From Micromonospora yasonensis (GTDB taxonomy: Bacteria; Actinomycetota; Actinomycetes; Mycobacteriales; Micromonosporaceae): a stretch of DNA of 37,229 bases. Positions 25,248-31,392 of this stretch are shown here, one piece after another. The position numbers and the translations under genes are program-made. The notes beneath the pieces were generated by a model, which saw only the letters and a program-made list of their open reading frames with translations, made no database searches and was not told the DNA's origin. Location: contig NZ_JAPDPH010000052.1 of the NCBI RefSeq assembly GCF_026013475.1, forward strand, positions 1 to 37,229, in the 5' to 3' direction. How positions within the stretch are numbered: the first letter of the stretch is position 1; each line of letters begins with the position of its first letter.

Positions 25248-27053
25248 TCACCGTGCCGTGAACGGGACGCGCACGGGTGTCTCGTCGAAATCGGAGACTC
25301 GGATGTCCAGCCGCAGCACCCAGGCCCCCGGGAAGGGGATGGACATCGAGTTCGCCACGTAGTGACCGGGTTCGGCCGCGGAGACGTTGACGGGCAGTGC
25401 CGGGACCTCGCGGTCCCGTGATTCGAGCTGGCCGGAGATCTCGGGTACCGCGACCAGCGAGCCGTCCGGCCCGGTGAGGTAGATGTCGGCCACGTTGCTG
25501 CCCGACCTCGCCGGCTCGATCTTCACCTCGACCGAGCCGTCCCGCAGCCCGGCGGCCGGGCCGGCCCGGTCCACGGCGTTGGTGGGAATGGGGACGGTGG
25601 TGTGCACCGGCGGCGCGTAGCTGGTGCGGGCCGGGGCGGTGTTGACGAGGACGGCCGTGATCGACACGACTGCGACCCCGAGCAGGATCTCGCCCACGAC
25701 CGAGCGGCGCAGCCGGCGCACCGCGGCGGAGGGGACGGCGTCGAGGCCGAGGGGTTCGCGGCTGCGTCGCCGTACGAACCGCCGCGCTCCGGCGGCGAGA
25801 CCCACCACGGCGAGGACGGCGGCGAGCTTGCCGAGAAGCAGCCGTCCGAAGTCGGTTGCGCCGAGCGCGGCCCACGTCCCCACCTGCCGCCAGGACAGAT
25901 AGACGCCGGTCGCCGCGATCATCGCGAAGCAGATCTGCGCGAGCCGGGAGAATCTCGGCAGCGCGGGCTCCAGGGTGATGACGGGGGTGGTCGCCCGCCT
26001 CCCGAGCGGGATGAGGACGCAGGCCGCGAGCGTGATCAGGCCGCCCAGCCACAGGGAAATGGCGAGTAGGTGCAGGCTGGTCGCCGGCACGGCCAGCCAG
26101 GTCTGCACGCCGGTCTGCGCATGATCCGCCAGCGTCCAGGTCAGCGTCAGGGCGACGGCGCCGACCGTGGCGACCGCGGGCAGGACGATCCGGCGGGTGG
26201 CGCCGGCCGCTCCGGCGCCGGCCGTCCCGGTGGTGGCGGCGGGAGAGCTGGGGCGTACGGCGATCCCGAAGGCCACGCCGAGGGCGAGCACGATCACCAG
26301 CCGCGCCAGCAGGGCGTGGCCCAACCGCGTGGACAGCGCCGCGCCGAGCAGGTCGGGGTCGAACACTCCGGCCAGCGATGTGCCTGCGGCGTACGGCCCC
26401 TGTACGAGCAGGACCACCACGGTGCCGGCGGCCAGCACGGCGAATCCTGACCACACGATGCGCCGGCCGCGGCGGTCGGTGCGGCCGGCGGGCCAGAGCA
26501 CGGCGACGAATAGGGCGCCACCGAGGGCGAGGGCCACACCGAGAAAGGCCAGGGCGCGGCCGACCGCGTCGACGACGAGGACGGCTCGGTGGGCGTCCTG
26601 CTCCACCGGGGCGGTCGTTGCGCTCGGCTGGCCGATGCTGAAGCTGAGCGCACCCGACACCACGTGCGAGTCCGCGGAGGTGACCCGCCAGGCCAGGACG
26701 TAGGTTCCCTCGGTCAGATCCGTGGGCAGGCTGACCCGCGCCGTGTTGGCCTTCCCGTCCACGTGACCAGGGGTGCCGATCGCCAGCTTCTTCGCCGTCG
26801 TGTCGAGCAGCTGGATCGACCGCTCGTTGAAGCTGACCGCCTCGTTGAAGCGGAGCCGGACCTCAGCCGGGGGCGCGGTCAGCACCTCGCCGTCGACCGG
26901 CGAGGTCTCCAGCAGGTAGGCGTGGGCGTACGCCGGATGCGCGGTGGACGCGAGGTCCGTGACCAGGCCGCCGGTCGCGAGGAGGAGGACCACCGCCAGC
27001 CGCGTGACCAGCCGGGCCCAGCGTTGGCCTGCGGGGTACATGCTGCGCGTCAT
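25248..27053 (-). CDS. CopC-CopD fusion, copper binding and import protein (YcnJ-like)
   Basis: A 601-residue fusion. The signal peptide ends AYA, leaving His44 as mature N terminus (HAYLLETSPVDGEVL). With Asp128 and His130 in TSADSHVVSG this forms the known CopC Cu(II) site (N-terminal His plus Asp-x-His). The CopC domain covers ~44-141. From about residue 160 several membrane spans follow, belonging to the CopD-type permease (VVDAVGRALAFLGVALALGG, HLLAISLWLGGLITLAACVL, RFSRLAQICFAMIAATGVYL). A last extracytoplasmic beta-type domain fills ~500-601. YcnJ-like fusions are associated with copper uptake. The gene follows the orphan binding-protein gene by only 5 bases. Confidence 0.92.
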   Translation of the reverse strand: MTRSMYPAGQRWARLVTRLAVVLLLATGGLVTDLASTAHPAYAHAYLLETSPVDGEVLTAPPAEVRLRFNEAVSFNERSIQLLDTTAKKLAIGTPGHVDGKANTARVSLPTDLTEGTYVLAWRVTSADSHVVSGALSFSIGQPSATTAPVEQDAHRAVLVVDAVGRALAFLGVALALGGALFVAVLWPAGRTDRRGRRIVWSGFAVLAAGTVVVLLVQGPYAAGTSLAGVFDPDLLGAALSTRLGHALLARLVIVLALGVAFGIAVRPSSPAATTGTAGAGAAGATRRIVLPAVATVGAVALTLTWTLADHAQTGVQTWLAVPATSLHLLAISLWLGGLITLAACVLIPLGRRATTPVITLEPALPRFSRLAQICFAMIAATGVYLSWRQVGTWAALGATDFGRLLLGKLAAVLAVVGLAAGARRFVRRRSREPLGLDAVPSAAVRRLRRSVVGEILLGVAVVSITAVLVNTAPARTSYAPPVHTTVPIPTNAVDRAGPAAGLRDGSVEVKIEPARSGSNVADIYLTGPDGSLVAVPEISGQLESRDREVPALPVNVSAAEPGHYVANSMSIPFPGAWVLRLDIRVSDFDETPVRVPFTAR

Positions 27054-27058
27054 CCGAC

Positions 27059-28225
27059 CTAGTCCGTACGCAGCTTGCTGGCCAGGGTGAACGTGCCGCC
27101 GCGGACCTGGGCGATGACGTAGTTGTCGTACCTCAGCGAGTGATCGGCGGCGAAGCGGAGCGTCCCGGTGAAGGTGGTGAAGCCTTCGAGCCGCGGGAGG
27201 TTGTCGACGACCTTCGACGGTGCGGTGTCCGCCGCCTGGCGCACCGCCTGTGCCATCGCGCGGAGCGCGTCGTAGGCCTGCATGGCGTCACGGCCCGGGT
27301 CCCGTCGGAAGCGGTCCTTGAAGCGCGCTGCCCAGTCGGCCGCTGCCGGGAGAAGCCGGGGGCCCGCGGCCGTGGTGAGGAACGCGTCCTCGGCCGCCGC
27401 GCCGGCGGCCTGTAGGAACTCGGGGCTGTCCGACTCGGAGGAGGCCATGAAATAGCCGGTGTAACCGGCCTGGCGTAGTGCGCTCACCAGTCGTCCACCT
27501 GGTTCCGCTGCCCCCGTCCAGTAGACGAAGTCCGCCTTGGCAGCGGTGACGGTGCTGACGAGCCCCGCGAGATCAGGACGGTTCGCTTCGGCGCTCTGCC
27601 TGCTCACCGTCAGGCCGTCGGCCTTGACCCTGTCGGTCACCAGGCCGGACAGCCGCTGTGACGCCGGCGAGCCGTCAGCGAGCACCACCACCCGCTGGGC
27701 GCTCCGGTAGCCCATCCAGTGCACCGCGGCCAGCGCCTCCTGATAGACCGTTCCCTCCATCGGGAACACCGACGGCAACCCGGCCTCGATCAGCCGGTCG
27801 GCGCGTGCGGAGGAGACCAGGAACGGCGTGCCCTCCGCGGCCACGGCGTTCGCCGCCGCCACCGCCGCGTTCTCACACAGCCCGCCGACCACCCCCGCGA
27901 CGCTCTTGGCGGCCAGCCGCGTCGCCCCCTGCTCGCCGGTCGCCGGCGCGCAGCCGCCGTCCTCGACGGCCAACTTCACCTGCCGCCCCAGCACCCCGCC
28001 CTGGTCGTTTAGCTCAGCGGCAGCCAGCTGCGCCCCGTCGACGAGGTCTTGCCCACGCTCAGCCATGTCGCCTGACAGCGGCGCCAGCACCCCGAACGTG
28101 ATCTCGCCCCGCAGCCTCGCGGCGCCCCCGCCCTCGTCAGAGGCAGAGCACGCGGCGAGCAGACCGCTCACCACCAGCGCGGCCGCGCCCAGCGCGAGCA
28201 CGCGCACGGCACCTCTGCGTCGCAC
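27059..28225 (-). CDS. orphan substrate-binding lipoprotein (Peripla_BP_6) in the copper gene set
   Basis: A 388-residue lipoprotein started at GTG 28225, which has GGAGGTAG at ideal spacing; the open frame continues to 28453 but the extra part is not protein-like. Lipobox LAAC gives Cys26. The Leu-binding-protein fold starts with ITFGVLAPLSGDMAERGQDL. Cys92 and Cys117 have the same 25-residue spacing as Cys95/Cys120 of the binding protein at 13042-14214, and both share the DF-x-YWTG and LRQAGYTG segments. No permease or ATPase genes are adjacent. Instead its stop lies 5 bases before the CopC-CopD start, so it may sense or deliver a ligand for the copper system, or share the island transporter. 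Confidence 0.88.
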   Translation of the reverse strand: MRRRGAVRVLALGAAALVVSGLLAACSASDEGGGAARLRGEITFGVLAPLSGDMAERGQDLVDGAQLAAAELNDQGGVLGRQVKLAVEDGGCAPATGEQGATRLAAKSVAGVVGGLCENAAVAAANAVAAEGTPFLVSSARADRLIEAGLPSVFPMEGTVYQEALAAVHWMGYRSAQRVVVLADGSPASQRLSGLVTDRVKADGLTVSRQSAEANRPDLAGLVSTVTAAKADFVYWTGAAEPGGRLVSALRQAGYTGYFMASSESDSPEFLQAAGAAAEDAFLTTAAGPRLLPAAADWAARFKDRFRRDPGRDAMQAYDALRAMAQAVRQAADTAPSKVVDNLPRLEGFTTFTGTLRFAADHSLRYDNYVIAQVRGGTFTLASKLRTD

Positions 28226-28251
28226 CGATCTACCTCCATGTCCGTCACCAT

Positions 28252-28301
28252 CGAAAGCCGGCCCGGGCGCAGCGGTCGCCACGCTCGGGCCGGTGCTTTC
28301 G
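28252..28301 (-). terminator. hairpin downstream of the LVIVD-type gene
   Basis: CGAAAGC+CGGCCCG (28252-28265) pairs with CGGGCCG+GCTTTCG (28286-28301, with a 2-base bulge) around a 20-base loop. It lies 10 bases after the stop of the LVIVD-type gene and 27 bases before the binding-protein start. It separates the two genes transcriptionally at least in part. Confidence 0.6.
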
Positions 28302-28310
28302 CTCAGACGG

Positions 28311-29789
28311 TTACTTGTCGCACGAGTTCCAACAGATCTTCTCGTCCGGCGCGCCGGCCAGTTTGCCGTCGAACCGCAGGACGTCGACACCCCGGCTGTA
28401 GTCCGCGACGTAGACCAGCCCGTTGTGCCAGTAGACGGCCGACGCCGAACCACCGGTCACGCCCTGCCCCGACGGCACGCGGAAATAGCCGACCTGGGTC
28501 GGGTTCCTCGGATCCGACACGTCGATGAAGCGGGTGCCCTGCCCGTACCACCCCTGCGCCACGATGTTGCCGTTCACCGTGAACCAGTGCGCGGAGCAGC
28601 TACCGGTGGTGGCCGATCCCTCCTTGCCCCACGGCGACCAGTGGCTGATCAGTTCCAGCCGGAACGGATCCTCCGGCGTGGAACGCCAGCCCTCGCCGTC
28701 GTAGCTGCCCTTCAACGAGGCGATCTTGAACTCCCCCGCCCGTGAGCAGGTCGTGATGTTCTCGTTGGTGATGTAGAGCAGCTCGCCCTTGTCGAAGGCG
28801 CCGACCTTCTCCGTGTTGTGGTACGCGTTATGGTCGAAGAAGTCGAAGAAGGCGGTGCCCTCCGGGTTGGTGGCGACGACGGTCCCGCCCGCGTACGGCA
28901 CCGGGTCGTACGCCGTCGCGACGCGGTTGCGCTTCTGCACCGGGTCGTAGTGGTTGCCCTCGGTCCAGTAGCCGCGCACGCCACCCTCACCGGAGGCCCA
29001 GGCGATGCCGTCCTTGTCGACGTCAACGCTGTGCACGTAGTCGGTGACCCCGTCGTGCCGACCGAGATCGACCGCCTGGTCGAAGGTGTACGGGTGCTTG
29101 ATGTCGTGGATGTCGGTCACCCGCACCGGCACGCCTTTCCAGGAGGGGTCCTGGCCTGGCGTCCCCGTGTTGGCCGGACCGACCGACCACAGGTACTTGC
29201 AGTCATTGATGCAGGTGGCCGTGTGCCCGGCCGGAATCGGGTGGAAGGTGACGATTTCCGGCTTCCAAGGATTCTTGACGTCGACGATGTAGACGCCGGA
29301 CTGACCGGTCGAGACGGTGCCGCCGAAGCCGCGCGGGTCCCGGATGAGGAAGACCAGCTTGCGCTTCGGGTCGACGGTCATGTTCTCGCCTTCCCAGAAC
29401 CTGTCCTGGGTGTCCCCCGGCAGGCGCAGCTCGGCCGCCGTGATCTTCGAGACCAGGGCCGGGTGCTCGGGGTCCTTCAGCGACCAGACGGCGAGGCCGC
29501 CGGTGCCGTTGGCGAACATGAAGTCGTAGCCGTACTTGTCGTAGTTGATGAAGTTCAGCGCCGAGTAGCCGCTGACTCCCCTGACGTTGTCGATGAACGT
29601 GACGTTGCCCGCGACGGCGGTCGTCGGAACATTGTGGACATCGTCGATGGCCGGACCGCCATGGGCGGAGTTGTCCGACGGACCCGAGTCTGGCGGCTCG
29701 TAGGCGGACGCGGCGCCGGCTCCATACAGCTGCACTACGACAGCCGTCGCCAGAGCGACCGCACCCGCCACGAGGGGTTTCGTTCTCAC
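28311..29789 (-). CDS. secreted LVIVD-repeat-type beta-propeller protein
   Basis: A 492-residue exported protein. GTG 29789, 7 bases after AGGGAG, gives a good signal peptide (VAGAVALATAVVVQLYGAGA then ASA). The body contains repeated strands of the type GLAVWSLKDPEHPALVSKI, GVYIVDVKNPWKPEIVTFHP, TRFIDVSDPRNPTQVGYFRV and GVDVLRF, the xxxIDVxDPxxPxxV units of LVIVD repeats that build propeller-like folds. Cysteine pairs CINDC, CSRAG/GSCSAH and CWNSC near the C terminus suggest disulfides. The function of the family is not established; no catalytic residues are evident. ATG 29807 is an alternative start, but its Shine-Dalgarno sequence would touch the codon. Confidence 0.85.
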   Translation of the reverse strand: MRTKPLVAGAVALATAVVVQLYGAGAASAYEPPDSGPSDNSAHGGPAIDDVHNVPTTAVAGNVTFIDNVRGVSGYSALNFINYDKYGYDFMFANGTGGLAVWSLKDPEHPALVSKITAAELRLPGDTQDRFWEGENMTVDPKRKLVFLIRDPRGFGGTVSTGQSGVYIVDVKNPWKPEIVTFHPIPAGHTATCINDCKYLWSVGPANTGTPGQDPSWKGVPVRVTDIHDIKHPYTFDQAVDLGRHDGVTDYVHSVDVDKDGIAWASGEGGVRGYWTEGNHYDPVQKRNRVATAYDPVPYAGGTVVATNPEGTAFFDFFDHNAYHNTEKVGAFDKGELLYITNENITTCSRAGEFKIASLKGSYDGEGWRSTPEDPFRLELISHWSPWGKEGSATTGSCSAHWFTVNGNIVAQGWYGQGTRFIDVSDPRNPTQVGYFRVPSGQGVTGGSASAVYWHNGLVYVADYSRGVDVLRFDGKLAGAPDEKICWNSCDK

Positions 29790-29795
29790 CGCATT

Positions 29796-29817
29796 CTCCC
29801 TTGGCATCTCCCTTGGC
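29796..29817 (-). repeat. tandem duplication carrying two Shine-Dalgarno sequences
   Basis: CCAAGGGAGA occurs twice with a 12-base period (29817-29808 and 29805-29796 on the minus strand). The second copy is correctly spaced from GTG 29789, the first abuts ATG 29807. Only the second favours a normal start. Confidence 0.6.
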
Positions 29818-29868
29818 GACCCTCAGCGCAGGTTGGGGACCGCGCGGCCGAAGAGCGTACGTGGCATG

Positions 29869-29897
29869 ACACTAAAGACGGCACGAGCGGACCGTCA
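29869..29897 (-). promoter_or_regulatory. candidate promoter of the LVIVD-type gene
   Basis: On the minus strand TGACGG (29897-29892) and TAGTGT (29874-29869) are separated by 17 bases, about 80 bases before the chosen start. The match to sigma-70 consensus is moderate. Confidence 0.3.
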
Positions 29898-30424
29898 TGG
29901 TGCAGGTGTCGAGAAGGCCGCCGTACGGCTCCGTCAATCGTCGTGATCATGCGGGGCAGCACGTCGGTGGCCCGGCGTTGCTGGTGCGCGAGACGAAGGA
30001 CTCGGTCGAGGGCGACCCAACCGGTTCCTCCGTTGCCTGCACCAGCGCCTGACCCACCCGCCAGCTCTACGACGAATCCACGGCCTTCCCGACCCGAGTC
30101 GAGGCCTCCGCTTGACCGGAAGGGAGATCGGAGGGTCTCGGCTGGACCTGCCGGAACTGCCGCGACCCACCGAACGGGCGCCCTGCAGATGACCGGCTGC
30201 CTTGCAATAGTCGAAGACGAGCCGGAGTGCGGTAACGCAGCCTGTCATTGCGGCTCCCGTGGATGGTGCAGGCATGACGGCTCCCACCCTTGCCGGTTTC
30301 GACGCCTCCACCCCAATCGCAGAGCGTCAACTGGCGCATGTACCGCGCGTGGCCGGGCCGTTAGCTCAAGATTCGTTCAAGAATAGTCGGCATTGATGAT
30401 TGATGACCGGATTCTGTTGGGAGG
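29898..30424. other. 527-base intergenic stretch without a supportable gene
   Basis: Frames here are interrupted or not protein-like. Two very short stretches resemble known families (ALLVRETKDSV on the plus strand and ALRLVFDYCKAAGHL on the minus strand) but are too short to call. The last 65 bases (30361-30425) are A/T-richer and probably hold the promoter of the following gene. Confidence 0.5.
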
Positions 30425-30976
30425 ATGACGACTGTTGTCGCGTTCATGTCCAGAGAATGGATGCTGTTGATGAGTCGCATGAAGACGGTCCTTGTGGGCC
30501 TTTCACCCCTCCGGCGCGCTTGGAGCCGGCGGATCCGGTCCGGGCTCCTCGCCCTTGCGGTCACGGCCGTCACCGTGTTCGCTACCTCGACGCCGAGCAT
30601 GGCCAGCGGTGACCTCTACTTCGTTGCATGTGAAAGCTCAAACGCGTCCTGTCAAACCGGCGTGAAGGTCGCGTACCCGGCCGGCGTGTGCACTACCGCG
30701 TCGGCGTACTACGGCTCCACTATTGTCTGCGTCGACTACTACGGTGACTACGTGTACGTCAAGGACAACCACGCCGACGGCTTCGCAGCGATGGCGTACA
30801 TCGAAAGCGAATTCGGCGTGCGAGACCGGTACTGCCGTAACCCTCATACCGCTGGCACCTGGGCGAGGTGCAACTTCGACTGGAGCGAGTCCGGCAGGAA
30901 AGAGGTGAGTGGTGGCATTCTTCAGAACTATGCCACCATGCCGCTCGACTACCTGTGGTCGTTTTCCAACAACTAA
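30425..30976 (+). CDS. secreted six-cysteine protein of unknown function
   Basis: A 183-residue protein. A basic segment (RRAWSRRIRSG) and the hydrophobic stretch LLALAVTAVTVFATSTPSMA form a signal peptide likely cut after residue 60, leaving about 123 residues. The mature part starts SGDLYFVACESS and has six cysteines (69, 76, 89, 102, 137, 149), an even number that fits three disulfides. It is rich in Tyr and Asp (YYGDYVYVKDNHADG). The start is uncertain: ATG 30425 abuts a GGGAGG, while ATGs at 30446, 30470 and 30479 are in frame and would give shorter leaders. I do not recognise the family. It is convergent with the RHS gene, separated by strong hairpins. Confidence 0.7.
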   Translation: MTTVVAFMSREWMLLMSRMKTVLVGLSPLRRAWSRRIRSGLLALAVTAVTVFATSTPSMASGDLYFVACESSNASCQTGVKVAYPAGVCTTASAYYGSTIVCVDYYGDYVYVKDNHADGFAAMAYIESEFGVRDRYCRNPHTAGTWARCNFDWSESGRKEVSGGILQNYATMPLDYLWSFSNN

Positions 30977-31121
30977 TGTGGTGGCCCGCAGCGCGGCCAA
31001 TTCCGGTTGAAAACCAGCGCCTCGTCATGCAGCCTAGAACGGGTAATCCGGGTGCCGGATTTGGATCCAACGGCGAATCCCAGATCCATTCTGGACGCTG
31101 TTGGCGAATCCCCTGGGCATG

Positions 31122-31164
31122 ACCGCTGCCCGGCATGATCGACACGATCATGCCGGGCAGCGGT
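31122..31164. terminator. perfect 20-bp hairpin with a 3-base loop
   Basis: ACCGCTGCCCGGCATGATCG (31122-31141) is followed by ACA and its exact reverse complement (31145-31164). It lies 146 bases after the secreted-protein stop, without a T tract. Such a long perfect stem could terminate transcription in both directions; it could also be a remnant of a mobile repeat. Confidence 0.55.
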
Positions 31165-31340
31165 GTCTGTGGGGGTGCGATGTCGTTGCGCCCGACCGGC
31201 GCCGGCAGATCGTTCGAGAGAGTACGCGGGACGGGGCTGTCGTCGGCGGCCTCGTCAGGGTTCCCCAACCCGCGTCGACAAGACGGCGGGTTGCCGCGAT
31301 CCATGCTTCCACCGCTTGCCGGGTTGGGCCTGGCGGAACG

Positions 31341-31380
31341 CGGCTGGCCGCCGTGGCGAGATCGCCACGACGGCCAGCCG
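31341..31380 (-). terminator. terminator hairpin of the RHS gene
   Basis: CGGCTGGCCGCCGTGGCG (31341-31358) and CGCCACGACGGCCAGCCG (31363-31380) pair over 18 positions with one mismatch around an AGAT loop. It begins 12 bases beyond the RHS stop codon on the minus strand, the expected place for a terminator. Confidence 0.7.
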
Positions 31381-31392
31381 GTTCACGTGCGG

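Larger units (their letters stand above)
30977..31392. other. 416-base convergent intergenic region with two strong hairpins
   Basis: No convincing coding sequence is seen on either strand. The region contains the two inverted repeats listed separately (31122-31164 and 31341-31380), and a weak TGGCC/GGCCA stem at 30985-30998 just after the upstream stop. The rest (31165-31340) shows nothing I can assign. Confidence 0.55.

Noticed and set aside
29960..30000. Plus-strand peptide resembling ALLVRETKDSV of type III restriction endonucleases
   Set aside because: Only about ten residues match, the frame carries no other family motif, and the surrounding sequence is not coding.
30190..30260. Minus-strand ALRLVFDYCKAAGHL resembling part of a tyrosine recombinase core-binding domain
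   Set aside because: The match is about 15 residues without catalytic Arg or Tyr motifs, so an integrase remnant cannot be supported.
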